A stretch of 64,000 bases of DNA from Arachnopeziza araneosa (taxonomy: Eukaryota > Ascomycota > Leotiomycetes > Helotiales > Arachnopezizaceae), in assembly GCA_003988855.1 (NCBI GenBank), contig QYAI01000047.1, forward strand, positions 62,001 to 126,000, read 5' to 3'. Positions within the stretch are counted from its first letter, which is position 1. Every line of letters begins with the position of its first letter. The notes under the pieces were generated by a model, which was given only the letters and a program-made list of their open reading frames with translations, made no database searches and was not told the DNA's origin. Position numbers and translations under genes: made by a program. Positions 1 to 11,633 of this stretch are shown here, piece by piece.

Positions 1-849
1 GCTTCCTAATGTTACTTAACCCCTAATATTATCTGGCCAGCAAAATTCCACGCAATGACAGCTAGTATCAAACACAACACAAAATTCAAAGTTTAACATT
101 CTACTATCATCGTTGTCGCATCGAAAACGGCATGCTTGGCTACTTCACATGTTCTAATCAATTCGTTGTTATTAACCCCGTCGTTCAGCTTGGCAAGAAT
201 AGTGGGTGTGATGCATGATAGCGTTAAAATACGCCAATGATACAGCTTCAAGAATCTCCCAAAAAATTTCATACATAAATAGTGTTCTATCTGAGACTTC
301 TAATATTCTCAGTACTGAATGGGAGCTGCCTGTAGAAAAAGTCAAGAACATTGACTTTTTGAAGGACGGATATTGAGTTTGACTGACTTTTGTCGCATAG
401 ATTACAGGAAAAGAAGCTTCTAATAGCTTCGAAGAGGTTCAAGGCGATTTATAAATCATGAAATGACAACCCTCCGGTGTGAAAATATATTTCTTAGACG
501 TCATTCAAATACAGTGTTGTTAACTTAGAATTCATGATTATAATCTCAGATCCCCAGATGTATAAATCCACCTGAATATCTAAACGGGAATAACTTCGGG
601 GATTCCCAGCCAATGATATGGCTGTGGGAGCGAGGTGCGTTGATAGCGCCAGGAGCCATACAGGGGTTAAAAATGAGCGCCGACTTCATCTCCTTTTGCT
701 CTCAATAATCTTCCATTTGATGCTCTTCTCTCCCTGCACTGGGATAAAGCTGCTCAATTGAGTTATCTATTCCAATCTGGTGGATTACGCTTGGCTTATT
801 GACGAATTGCGCCCGCGTTGTTTTTGCCTGAAAGTCGTATTATAAGGCA
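1..849. other. Intergenic/upstream region, no gene seen
   Basis: AT-rich DNA upstream of the Zn2Cys6 regulator. No open frame with family-like content was found on either strand. The last few hundred bases presumably hold the regulator's promoter, but no specific site could be supported. Confidence 0.5.
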
Positions 850-2138
850 ATGCCGAAGCACCATAAGAAAACGAGAACAGGATGCACGCAGTGCAAGCGT
901 CGGAGAGTTAAAGTTAGTTGATTGCTATTACCTATCATTTCAATACTAATGACGTCAAGTGTGATGAAAAGAAACCGTCATGCGCAAACTGTGATAGAAA
1001 CAGCCTGCCGTGCAGCCTAGAATTTCTGACTCCTATGAAATCTATTGATCACGAGAAGTCCGCTATTGGTCATTCTCACACGATGTTTCAAGCTCTCCAT
1101 AACGAATCATATCCATCGCCATTGAGATTTAGTCAAGAGCTCCAAGGCACACCCTACGATGATCAAACTAATGAACTCCTTCACCACTACACAACAGTTC
1201 TTTCCATTTCCATCGCTGGCAACAGGAGGCCTTTAATCTGGCGTATTTCAATGCTTCAAATGAGCCTCGCTCACCCCTTTCTTTTTTCGGGAATAATGGC
1301 CATCTCGGCTTTACATCTCGCAACACTTCATGAACATCGCAGACACCAGCTACAAGAAATTGCAATCTCACAGGAATGCATTGCTCTCCCATTATTCCGA
1401 GTCGCAATAAACAATCTAAACGCTGAATCTGTTCATGCAGCCTTTGCATTCGCTGGTTCGATTGTTTACTATATGTTGGCGTTACCTGAGGGTCGGGACA
1501 GCACAAAACAAGTAGAGCGATGCAGAATACCAAGCAAGGTAGAAAAATATCCACATTGGTTTCACGCGATAAGAGGACTGATGTTATTTCTCACGGAACA
1601 CTGGAATGAGCTCGCACAAGGTCCATTTGGGCCTCTTCTTAATGGTGATCTTGTCATCGATTGCACTTCGGACAGCCCAGAAGATGAACAATTTTTGAAG
1701 CTTGATGAAGTGTTAACTTATCCTTCTAGATTTGATGATGTTTCAATCATGTCGCCACTTCCAATCACACCATTTTCGTCGACAATTGATATACCGTCAG
1801 CAGAGGCGCGAAAAACGGAAACTTGCAAACAAGCCCTAGATGAATTACGCAAATCGCTGGTACTCTTACGCCCACCACATGACAAACTTTACAGTGAATC
1901 TGCACTCCGAGTATGGCCGGGGCATATAAGCCAAGATTTCATGGAGTTGATATATGAAAGGGATCCTAGAGCTCTAGTCATCCTTGCTCATTACTGTGTT
2001 CTTTTGAAAAAGAATGATCATATTTGGTACTTGAGGGGCTTAGGTCAAGGAATGCTGGAAAATATTTGGCAAACTCTAGATGAGGATTGGCGTCCTTGGA
2101 TACAATGGCCGCTTGAGCTATCTCCCAGAGTGGAATAA
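850..2138 (+). CDS. Zn2Cys6 fungal transcription factor (Upc2-like)
   Basis: DNA-binding regulator of the Gal4-type binuclear zinc cluster class, expected in the nucleus. Exons are 850-912 and 960-2138. The 47-nt intron (GTTAGT donor, ACTAAT branch, CAAG acceptor) falls inside the zinc cluster, a common position in this family. The spliced protein is 413 aa. Cysteines C12, C15, C22, C29, C32 and C39 give CX2CX6CX6CX2CX6C, preceded by the basic KKTRTGCTQCKRRRVK. The rest resembles the helical regulatory region of short 'sterol uptake control protein'-like factors, about 400 aa long. The ATG at 850 was chosen because a start inside the intron would lose half the zinc cluster. Target genes cannot be told from sequence; the neighbouring HET relic gives no hint. 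Confidence 0.85.
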
Positions 2139-2382
2139 AGTGTGTAGGATTTTGCTGAACGGCTGTTCGCTGCTTCGCAATCTAGATGTAGTGGTTTTCA
2201 ATTTTCCTCCAGCCAAGCTACCTTCACCTATATGCCCACTCAGATTTGAGAAGCCGTAATTTTCCAGCTGATAGTTCGAATGAGCAATCTTCCAACTCCG
2301 CCTAGAGAGTGGACTGACCCACAAATAACATCTGAATCAAATAAGAATATTTATGCTTGATGTATCATCTCCCGATGCCGAA

Positions 2383-2553
2383 CTACCAAGTTTCTGTCAC
2401 CGAATTATCCACTACTTTACGTAGCACAACGGTGTCGACAATAGCCCATATGAGCCCGCAGAGGAGAAATCCAAGTAGGAAAGCCATGGTGAAGTAGAAG
2501 GCTTTTTGTGCTCGAGGACTCTCTTTGAAGGGTGATATATTGAGGTGTAACAT
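2383..2553 (-). CDS. Possible small single-TM protein (56 aa)
   Basis: Short open frame read from ATG at 2553 to TAG at 2383. The predicted peptide has a polar N-terminus of about 20 residues, one strong hydrophobic helix (about residues 20-43, containing FTMAFLLGFLLCGLIWAIVD) and a short charged tail ending TETW. No intron is required. I do not recognise a family. Its case rests only on a clean start, a well-formed membrane helix and a position in otherwise empty DNA; it could be chance. Confidence 0.3.
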   Translation of the reverse strand: MLHLNISPFKESPRAQKAFYFTMAFLLGFLLCGLIWAIVDTVVLRKVVDNSVTETW

Positions 2554-3565
2554 GATACATTTACGTTACAGAACTTATTGTGTTGGCTCGCTGAGATTGC
2601 CGAGTAGGAAAGCTCGCTATGGTTTGTAGGCGTAAAGAGAGTTCATTAAAAATAGATGGAATCTTGTTGACATAGTTGAATTATATCTAAGAGTCATAGT
2701 TCAAGGGTCAAACCATTCATATATTGAGTCGATGAATGTCTCTGATCCATATAGCCAAACTAAGCGGTGCGATATGTCATGTGATTTAAGACTTTAATAC
2801 ATAAATTGGTTGAAGAGTCCCAGCTTACATTTAGGTGTCAAAGAAATCCTTTAAACTATATATTGATGTTGTTGTTAAACTTGATAGACAGTGAAGATAT
2901 GAGGAAATGAAAATATTTCAATTACATAAGCACGTCTCGCGTCACTTGGGTTAACTTAATTTAACTACCGAACCCGCAAAACTTCGATTTTGCAACCTCA
3001 TGTCCTACATTCACTACTCAAAACGCTTAGATCGCCCTCCATCTATCGGCAACCTGGGGCTGACTCAATACATGCACTGAAATCATTATGTTATATGTAC
3101 ACTTTGATTTTCATAGCACGTACAAATTCTACGTGCGCCACATATAGCTCGCCGAATATCTTTCTATCAAGAGACTTCCCCTAGGAGAGGCTTGTTGGAT
3201 TCAAATTATGTGTCATCGAAATGCACGAATATCTTCGTTGGTGCCTTAACTTCAGCTCGGGCTGAAAATGGCTTTCCATTGGTGTGTGGTTGTGCATGGT
3301 AGCTGAAACGACATGAATTTTAGCCTCCCATTTCAAGAAGTATCACCAACTTTCAACTCCATATTTGTCTTGATGCCCTAAAAAAGCTTATCATAAAGAA
3401 CTGGTCAAGTTGGTTACCGAAGCTGCCTATCAGAGTCAGCATATCTTGCCAGTGGCTAGTCCAAGAGTGGCTTAAAAGCACCTTCCACTGTTGTTCTGGC
3501 CGAAGATACGGAGGCGCTCCGAACCCCCATGCTAGAAGCAGAAGCTATAGCAGCAACAATAAACT
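2554..3565. other. Intergenic region, nothing recognised
   Basis: AT-rich stretch without a convincing open frame. Small frames on both strands have no family resemblance. It lies upstream of the broken HET gene and may contain its eroded 5' part. Confidence 0.4.
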
Positions 3566-5080
3566 TTGATCGCTATCGATTCAATGTCGGCAATTTGGCT
3601 TTTTGAAGCCTTTGAGGCTGCCCATCGAAATCGTAACGGAGAAAATGGCTTCAACGACGCTCTCATCCCAGTCGCCAGAGTTCTTAAGACTGGTCAAGCT
3701 ATCAACTCTTCCAACTGGCTCGCAGCCATAGGCCTTGCGATCTGGGATACTATCTTGCTTGAGTGTTGCTTCCAGGCTTATTCAATGCTAAATCTACTCC
3801 GTCCGTTCATATTCCTAACACATCTTGTCTTTGCCGTGATTTATTCACAAGGAGAGCTTTTTAAAAGTGTCTACCGATACGCTTCTCGCGATTCCGCTGA
3901 TGACGAAGAGTCGCTTTTACTAGGGAGCCATATTATCTGGCTGATGCTTTATATGAGTGGAGCCTATATATGCCACAACATCACGGCATGTTTTCGGTTT
4001 GTCTCCAAGAAATTGCAGTCGCAGACACAGTACATGTTTTCTACGGCGGCGCAATAGTCACGTTTGAATATTTCTCCTCGACGGTAGAAATGCTTCACAC
4101 TCAAGATGTCGGCAGTCTGTTTATTATTTCCGATACTCAAGTCGTACCACGAACAATCCCTTTCCGCGGAACAGACTGTATACGACTGATTTCACGCATC
4201 AGATCTACCATCCAGCAACAGCGATCTATGGAGCTGATTGAGTTACGATACCTGTCTGCTAGGTCTGATGCATTCGAGGCGAAGGATAAAATATTTGCTT
4301 TGCTTGGGCTCTCAGAGCTAGCGGTTCAAAATTATCTTTTGGGGATGTACAGCGCCAAGGTCTAAGAAATATATATTTCTGCAACGCGCCACACGCTTTC
4401 CCAGCAAGAGCCATTAAGAGTGCTTCATAACGTAGGCATCGGTCACCACAGGAATACGAAAGATATTCCTTCATGGACTATAGATTGGAACTCTTCATCG
4501 GGGTCTCGCAATTTCTGGAGAAACTCAGAGGGAGCTCCGTACAGAGCTTCTGGAGCAACCATGCTGCAACTCAATATTCATCCTACGGTTCCAAGCATTC
4601 AAGTCAAAGGACAATGAATAGATGGGATTGAAAGCTGCGGAAGAGTATGGCCAGATTAATTGATGGACGAAACAACTAGCCTGCGTGAAAAAGCAAGGAA
4701 CGAATCCTCGCGATGGAGAAGCTAGTCAGATCTTTGAAAAAGTATATCCTGGTGTTTTGCTGGAAGATCTAGCAGAAAGGCTTCGAACTAATGATAATGT
4801 GGCTAGAAAGTTCTGGAACGCGGCTGGGGAAGGGTTGAATAGGAGAAAATTTGCAATTTCCAAACAGGAAGGGTACTTTATGCTCGTGCCTGAGCTAGCG
4901 CAGCCTGGCGATTTGATATGCATATTTTGGGGTGCTCAGACGCCGTTCTTAGTGAGGCCAACTGGTGCAGACAGTAGGACAGATGAGAAGTATAAATTGG
5001 TTGGGGAATGTTATGTGCATAGAATTATGGACGGCGAGGCTGTTTCAGACCGAGATTCTGAGACATTCACACTCGAATAA
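3566..5080 (+). pseudogene. Degenerate HET-domain (heterokaryon incompatibility) gene
   Basis: Remnant of a HET-domain protein, a family acting in fungal non-self recognition and regulated cell death. Recognisable pieces in order: a LQEIAVADTVHVFYGG block near 4000, equivalent to the W-QE-A---V--CG core of HET; AKDKIFALLGL near 4290, equivalent to the DPRDKIYALLGL motif; GIGHHRNTKDIPSWTIDW near 4440; and a C-terminal tail (GYFMLVPELAQPGDLICIF, then YKLVGECYVHRIMDGEAV near 5000-5040) typical of the family's C-terminal region. These lie in different frames. The segment 3970-4617 is one frame broken by TAA at 4363-4365, where the family has Gln (CAA to TAA). A further stop lies near 4615, and the last 395 nt are in another frame. 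The beginning of the HET domain is not evident. Confidence 0.7.
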
Positions 5081-5348
5081 ATTATTGTGGAATCAACCTC
5101 ATGTCTGATAACATTGATGGCAATCTCATTTGGCTTGGTGTCTCCAAACGAGCTAGATTTCTGTTACTTCTCCAAGATTCCAGACTTATTTCTACCCTCC
5201 CAAATTATCCTGTCTTTTCTGGTTCATGCTACATGGTAAAACAACGCCTTTGTTTGCACAAACAGTCTCTCTATTTTGTCTCACCTCCAGTCTCGGAGCC
5301 ATCTTCCTCCACAATCTCCACACCAAAACAAACCAAACAAAAATCAAG

Positions 5349-5735
5349 ATGAAATCAACCATTAGCTCATCTCGCGATGGAGCCTCCATCTCCATGCCAA
5401 GCGGACACCCACGCATCAATATCCTATATTCGTCAGCCACTCAAGGCAACTTTCAATTGCACGAACGTCATAAGCAGTATGAGCGCCGCATCGTCCACAG
5501 CTCCTCTTTGCCACAATCTGATAATGGTGACAAATTCCACCTAACTCAGTACTTGAAAAACTGCACAACACAGTATTTTGTTCTCCTTTGCATCTTTGCT
5601 CTTTTCCTCTTTGGATACTATCTGGTTGGAAAGCTTCAGGAAACAATAGCGAAGTCGGGAGAGAAAGTCTGGGTCCAGCGAGATATCCAGGACATTCTCT
5701 GTGCAGAAGCTCGAGGCTCTTGTGTGCATAAGTAA
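5349..5735 (+). CDS. Hypothetical single-pass membrane protein (128 aa)
   Basis: Open frame from ATG at 5349, immediately after an A-rich leader, to TAA at 5733-5735. An upstream in-frame ATG at 5226 exists but adds a sequence with no obvious role. The predicted protein has a hydrophilic, Ser-rich N-terminal region (about 74 residues), one transmembrane helix (about 75-94, with FVLLCIFALFLFGYYLVG) and a short C-terminal tail containing two cysteines. No family recognised. The N-terminal half probably faces the cytosol and the tail the lumen or outside, but topology is uncertain. Confidence 0.45.
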   Translation: MKSTISSSRDGASISMPSGHPRINILYSSATQGNFQLHERHKQYERRIVHSSSLPQSDNGDKFHLTQYLKNCTTQYFVLLCIFALFLFGYYLVGKLQETIAKSGEKVWVQRDIQDILCAEARGSCVHK

Positions 5736-6237
5736 AAGACGATCCCAAGCATTGAATAAGATCACGTGAGCAGTAGAAAATGTATCCGTTGTGGGAATTT
5801 TGGGCATCAAAGGGAACCTGGTCGGTAATCCAAGTTAGCAATAAAGATAGCTAATTTTAAACTTCATTCTTTCCTTAAGTGAATTTGTCAAAGAAAATTA
5901 CAATGGGTTTTTCATTGTATTACCTTCAACGCGAATAAAGGACAGTAGAATTTGGCGGGAAATTGAAGGAAGTCTTTATATCAAAGTGACAATGAGAAAA
6001 CGAAAAACAATCAGAACAACAACTCATGCAGCATATAATTTAGCTTTAGTATAATCGGTACGTAACAATACTTAAGATGTTTGGGCACAAACCTGAATCA
6101 CAATCACAAAGTTCCAATATACTACCATTCACTGACATTCTATCTATTAAAGAGCAGAGTGTCACTCTCAGCAACCAAGTAAATTAGTCTCAATAGAGTT
6201 ATATTCACGAACAAATCGTGCAGCTAGGCTCGGCAAC
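5736..6237. other. Intergenic spacer between two small membrane-protein genes
   Basis: AT-rich with no coding potential seen. It presumably carries the terminator of the upstream gene and the promoter of the downstream gene. Confidence 0.4.
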
Positions 6238-6819
6238 ATGGCATCATCATCAACAGCCCCTCCCGAAAAATCCAGAATGTCAGCTCCACCAGCTTACTAT
6301 CCTCAAGAGTGGGAAATGGTATCTATCCCGCTCTCCGACCCCAAATCCACCGATCCGCAGCCTGCAGGAGATCAAAAATATCCCTTACCTTATCCCAACC
6401 TAGATATCTATCGCAAGAGAGCCCTCAAAGGATATTACATCTGCATCTTCATCTCTATCATCGTCACCATTGGCGCTCTTGTCACCGGCTTGAAGATCCA
6501 CGCATTGGTCAAGGAACATGACCAAGAGGTCGCAAAGAATGAAACAGCTACTTCCACAATTTCGGCGCCCTTTCCTACTTTCACCTTCACGAACTCGACT
6601 TCGAGTTTTGCGATCCCGGCGACGGTTACGATTATGGCAACGGCAACTTTGACTTCGCTTAGTACTACTACTTCAGTAGGTATGGTCACGCTAGCCACAA
6701 CTACGGTCGGGGCACCGACTGATGGTGTGAATGTTTCGGGGGTACTGAGTCACTTGAGCACCATTTCAGCTGTGCCATCCGCCACGAGTCCTACGAGACG
6801 GCGCAGGGATATTTTTTAA
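6238..6819 (+). CDS. Hypothetical single-pass membrane protein with Ser/Thr-rich ectodomain
   Basis: Intronless frame of 193 aa starting at ATG 6238. The N-terminal 64 residues are Pro-rich and polar, with PPAYYP- and PLPYP-type motifs, and probably cytosolic. One transmembrane helix spans about residues 65-87 (YYICIFISIIVTIGALVTG). The remainder is dominated by Ser, Thr, Ala and Val with few charges and is likely O-glycosylated outside the cell. It ends in the basic tail TRRRRDIF. The architecture resembles small fungal cell-surface or sensor-like proteins, but no conserved domain is recognisable and no function is assigned. Confidence 0.5.
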   Translation: MASSSTAPPEKSRMSAPPAYYPQEWEMVSIPLSDPKSTDPQPAGDQKYPLPYPNLDIYRKRALKGYYICIFISIIVTIGALVTGLKIHALVKEHDQEVAKNETATSTISAPFPTFTFTNSTSSFAIPATVTIMATATLTSLSTTTSVGMVTLATTTVGAPTDGVNVSGVLSHLSTISAVPSATSPTRRRRDIF

Positions 6820-7161
6820 TGGTATTAAAATAGAGAAAAACGATGAAAGAGATGCGAAAATGAAACTTATCTCAAAATCATAATAGAAAGTTCCTCTGCT
6901 ACATGACAAGAGAGCTGTTGTCAGCTGAGTAGTAGGAGCGGGATCCACATCACTGAATAAATCTACTGACATCTCTCCCTACATAGCGAGAAAACAACTA
7001 TGCCGAGAAAGACAAAATATAATTGAATTCAAATACGTTAAAATTTCTACAAATATCAAGGTCCAGCACTTTCTTGTGTAGGTCGTGCTCTATGACTACC
7101 CCTAGACATTTTGAACCCCTCCTACTAGAGAATAACCTTAAATTGTCGCCCTAGCGCTACC
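6820..7161. other. Convergent intergenic spacer
   Basis: Lies between the 3' ends of the membrane-protein gene (+) and the LPMO gene (-). Nothing else seen. Confidence 0.4.
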
Positions 7162-8128
7162 TTAACCTTCCCAGACCGCAGGACCTGGAGCCGTGTAATT
7201 CATTCTATTGGTAGGTTAGCATTATTCACTTCGAAAGTCAGTTGGCTCTGGAGAAAACCCCGAGAGAACATAGAAAAGATATCACTCAAGCTCTAGGAAC
7301 AGCTCGAGAGCTCTTCGTCAAAAAATGAAGTGTACGCTAGTATGACATTAAGACGTACCGTGGTGTGCTGTAAGACCAAAGTAATCCTGCATCAGTTGCC
7401 TTATATGCGCCTGGGAATGCAACATATGGGCCTGGAGTGCCGGTTCCGCCACCAGTGATGTTGAGCTGCGCACAAGACAAGTACATCTGAGCTCCACCAA
7501 CTTGTTCTGCCTGATGTAGAGCGATGCTTTCCACTCTAAGAAGATATTGACCATCTGGGATAGACTTTGGTATCTGAAATGACACGGTAGTCTTCTCTAA
7601 GAAGTAAAACAATCAGCACATTGAACAAAGCGTGAGAGATTGAAGGAGTCAAACCATAAGCTGGCCAGGTAGTGGGGGTTGAGGTGAGTGCAGCTCCGTT
7701 TACAATTGCACTAATTGAAGCCGCTTTGAACCACACATTGCCCGCAGGATCCCACGACGTGACTTGCTGACCCTGTGGAACTTTGGCCATGTAGAATTGC
7801 ACCGGCCCAAAATGACTGATATCTGAGACGGCCTCAAACCCAACTGTATCGCCGGCGACAACGCTAGCAACCGAAGGCGCGCCAGTCACCATCTGATAGC
7901 AACGCATATCTGGGCTAGTAACGCTGGTCACGCCTTGGTTACTCTGATAATTCTTGGTTTGCCGGACAGTGGTCCAGTCTGCCGCGTCGCTTTTCCCATT
8001 TACGATGAGTCTCGGAAAATGATCTAGTGTTTATTAAGAAGCTATTCTTGGACGATTGTCATTTCTGGATACTAACAGTGAGCCTGGGCGGCTGCTGCCA
8101 TCAGCAGTAAAGATGTAAAGAAATGCAT
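7162..8128 (-). CDS. AA9 lytic polysaccharide monooxygenase (former GH61), secreted
   Basis: Copper-dependent enzyme that oxidatively cleaves cellulose or related glycans outside the cell. Four exons: 8128-8077, 8023-7655, 7596-7359 and 7204-7162. Introns are 53, 58 and 154 nt, giving 233 aa. The signal peptide MHFFTSLLLMAAAAQA is followed directly by His, the N-terminal copper 'histidine brace' residue, in HYHFPRLIVNG. The second brace histidine is in SDISHFGPVQFYMAKVP. The conserved IALHQAEQVGGAQMYLSCAQ segment supplies the secondary-sphere His/Gln and the axial Tyr. The C-terminus NYTAPGPAVWEG, supplied by the last small exon, matches the family ending. No CBM1 or linker follows, so this is a single-domain AA9. 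It looks intact. The gene stands alone, with no other CAZyme nearby. Confidence 0.93.
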
Positions 8129-8901
8129 GCTTGTTTTTTTCGAATTTTGGAACTGGTAATCTAAATGAGCATTGAGACTTCAATTGACTGAAGATGAAAG
8201 TGAAAAGTTGGAGAAGGAAGGTTAAAGTACGATGTGAACAGCTCAACAGGCAAATTCGGCCAAGTCAGACCCAAAGATTAGGATTGAAAGTCACGGCCAA
8301 GATTGAAAACAATTGCCATGGCTGTAATTATTCCAATAACTAGGGAAATCTGGGGCATAACCTTGTCTGCCGGCCTCTGAGTACCGTTTAGCCTGGGGAT
8401 AAATCCATTAAACGATAAACATAGCATGTGTTCTGAAATAAGTTTATTTATTTTATTAGCCTGAAGACAAATATAATACTAAGCTTGAAGCGAATAGATA
8501 GTACGTGGGAGTCACCTGTCGCAGAATTACTGAAGGCTTCGAGGTTGTACGTGAATAAACTCGGAGAAAAGGAGATGGCCAATACGTCATGGGCGCGGGC
8601 TCTAAAAAAAACCGTCCACCCTTACTTTATGATCTTCATATCTCTGGTGTCACCTGTTTCTCATTATTTCTTCAAGTAGTACCTAATGATCAAATGCAAG
8701 ACCTTTAATGTGATAGGAATAATGTTTAAGTTTCATGCTTTGTCTGCAAGGCGCAGTATTGTGGTTTAGAAGAGAAAAATGTAATATAATAATATTTACA
8801 TTGCTTCACAAAAGAGTGTTCTATCCCATAAACCCCAAAATTCCTATCCCAATTTCAAAACCGTAGCAAATTGATCCAATTTCACTCCATCGCCAATATA
8901 C
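8129..8901. other. Upstream region of the LPMO gene
   Basis: No gene seen. It carries the LPMO promoter (reading leftward) and the 3' end of the next gene on the same strand. A 64-codon frame at 8485-8679 starts at TTG and has no supporting feature. Confidence 0.4.
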
Positions 8902-11002
8902 TCAACCAAGAATACCCATCACATTTCCAACTCCCACCAAGACCACCAACATCATAACACTGAGCAAGATATCCAATCCAGCCAACGCAAAGACAATGAG
9001 AAGCAACACCAGCAATCCTTTGGTCTTCTCCTCCTGCTGCTTTCTTCCTTCAACGACGCCGCTCTCATAAGAGACACCTACCGTAGTCCTGAGAACTTTC
9101 TCGGTGGCCTTGAGTCGAAGATATTCAACAACAAGCTCAGAATTAAGAACTGAAGTATCCTCTGATATGCGATTATTGTTTGGAGTTTCAATTTGCTTTG
9201 TGATCTCATTGGGATGGGTAGAGGAATTTGGAATTGGTTTTTGAGAGGGAACTGCGAAAGGCGTACCGGAGGCAGCACTGGTACCGGAGGCAGCACTGGT
9301 ACCGAAGGCAGAACTGGTACCGAAGGCAGCACTGGTGTTCGATGGAGGCGCCGTGTAGGCAGATTCCTTTGATTCGTGGCCTGAACAGAGCTGTCTACTA
9401 AAAACTGATGATCCTCGCATGCTGTTCATGCCGGTGAGATTTTGGGAAGGAAAGTCCATGCTTTGACGTCTCTCATAAGTCCCAAAAGTGTTGTATTGAG
9501 CTGGCTTTTCTGTCTTGAAGTTCGAACCATTTGAGGGCCATAGGTTTAAATTGTCATACCCCCGGGAAAATCCAATCGTCGTCGGAAATCCGCTCTGATA
9601 GGGTATCGTAGTCCCGTTCAAACTCGATGAACTTTCATTCCCGTTTTGCTCTAGATTACCTGCATTGACACGAGGGTCAAAAGAGTTGTAAAAGTTTGGG
9701 TTGTTTTGAATCCCGGGACCCATGGGATAAGGTTGTCCGAAGGGGCTGCAGCCACCGCCACTTCCATTCCGATTCTTCCATCCAAAGCTATCTGACACCG
9801 AAAAATGAGGTGGTTTCATTCGTCGATACTGATCTGGCACCGATGCAAATACTGAATCTGCAATCAATTTATCGGATGTGGGATAAGAAGAGGTTGTGTT
9901 CATTTGAAGGGGGAATAAATTCTGATCTTGGAATCCGTATAATTGCGAAGTCCCATGATTTAGGTTGGTTGAACAGCAGGTCCGTACGTCTGGGACATCT
10001 CTCAGACAAGCATTGGAGTTTTTATCGTCATGATCAGCGCCCACGAGAGTTTCCTTGGAGGCTTTCGGGCCAGAGTTCTGGGGATTTGTCGGGGCTGGAG
10101 CTGTAGCAAATAACGGAGCTTTTGAAGGTGTGATAAGCAGCTTGGGTTGCTGCAAATGAGCTTCCCGACCTGAAAGCAAAGATTGGGCAACACCCTCTGT
10201 GTTGTCGTCTTCGATCTTGGGTGTATTATATCGATGATGTGGCGGAGACACCGTTCCTTCATTGCTATGTGGAGTAGATTCGCTGCTGCCTGAGTCACTA
10301 TCATCCTCCATTATCTGTGTGGACAAACGGTCCAGCACTATTCTCCCGCCTGTTTCTGCTTCAGTGGCTGATAAGGGCAATTTCTTCTGAGGTTGCTCCT
10401 TTTCCGTGGTGGGTTCCTCCATAGTGAGGTCTTCTTCCTTCTCCTGATCTGCGTCTCTTGTGCTGACCAATGAAACAAATCGAGTTTTTCTTAAAGTTTC
10501 CGTTGTCCTGATGATTATCACGTCAGTAACTATGGACGAGAAAAGAAAATCCAAAAATCGATTGGAGTACTTACAAATTATTCTGGTTCTCATTTTTGCC
10601 TTCCTTCATATTTCGCATGCTCATTGTCATCTTAGCTTCATTGTCTTTCTTGACAGATCTAGAGTCCAAAACTTCAAACTCGTCAATTACAGTCGACTTA
10701 AGGCGGGATCTTGGCGGATTTATTGATTCATCCGCAAAGTTGTGTAATATCAATGGTTGAGAGCGAACTCTGGTCATACGAGCGAAGGGAGTTCTGGGAG
10801 TTTTCATTTCCCTGAGGTGATCTGGCGAGATTTTTAGAGAGCTGTTTGTAGGATTCAACACTCCACCATCACCTTCAGCACCTTCAATTTTCTGTTGAGA
10901 ATTGCTGATGACATTCAATCCTAAAATTGGCCTTGCACTTGTGAGTCTTGAAGGGTCTGGTGGTGAAAGATTTTCGTTTGTATCTGAGCTAGAATTCGCC
11001 AT
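8902..11002 (-). CDS. Low-complexity protein with C-terminal membrane anchor
   Basis: Two exons, 11002-10575 and 10507-8902, joined across a 67-nt intron (GTAAGT donor, CAG acceptor), encode 677 aa. The bulk is hydrophilic and Ser/Asn/Pro-rich, probably disordered. It includes a short phosphosite-like stretch (KTPRTPFARMTRVRS) and a run of GTSAASGT-type hexapeptide repeats. The last roughly 39 residues are very hydrophobic (KGLLVLLLIVFALAGLDILL and onward), suggesting a tail anchor or hairpin in an internal membrane. A charged segment just before it (GRKQQEEKTKG) fits that topology. No catalytic domain recognised and no function assigned. The intron join is well supported because both sides keep frame. 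Confidence 0.7.
9265..9336. repeat. Tandem repeat, 18 bp x 4, inside the tail-anchored protein gene
   Basis: Four consecutive 18-bp units of the form ACCGRAGGCAGMACTGGT. On the coding (-) strand they encode four six-residue units of the form T-S-[AS]-A-[SF]-G. The unit length is a multiple of three, so copy-number change would keep frame. Two units are identical and the others differ by one or two bases. Confidence 0.85.
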
Positions 11003-11633
11003 GTTGCAAAACGGGAGCTCGTTGACACTGCTCGGACGCTGTGGTGGTGGCGAAAGTCACAAAACGGAATAGAATCTCAAATCCGTGAGAAAGATTGTTG
11101 ATTTGAAAGCGAGAAGAACAGAAACGGGAATTTGGAGCGGGCGAGAATACATAGGTACAAACTGAAAGAACTTTCTAGATCATGCAGCACGGCTCGTTGC
11201 AGAGTCTGGCATACTTGAAACTGCATCTCGTTCCATTCTCCAGATTACCCTCAAGGGTTTAAGACAGAATGTCTTTCAAAATTCGTATCTCAGAAGTGTG
11301 CTTGTTCATCTTCTTTGTTCCTACGAATTGAAGTACTGGAGTTGGGACGAGTGTGAGCAAGTCGGAGCTACTGGCGCCTGATGAGACATGCGGTGAAGAG
11401 CAAACGAAACCCTCCTCCTTTTAAATGCGCATAATCATGGATAGATGAGACAGAAAGTGATTCACTAGTATATTTTACTCTTCTAAAGTACCAAGCAGTC
11501 TATCTTGGACGAGAAACAGAACATGCACAAGTAATTGATTGAATTTTCTCCTAGTTTTGTCTGTAATATTACCATGAACCAATTAATCCCCCCTCTCGCT
11601 CATTCATCAATTATGGATCGGAAAACCTTCTTT
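11003..11633. other. Intergenic region
   Basis: Promoter side of the tail-anchored protein gene and 3' side of the SDR gene, both on the minus strand. No coding signal seen. Confidence 0.4.

Noticed and set aside
8485..8679. 64-codon frame
   Set aside because: Starts at TTG, no domain, lies in the LPMO upstream region.
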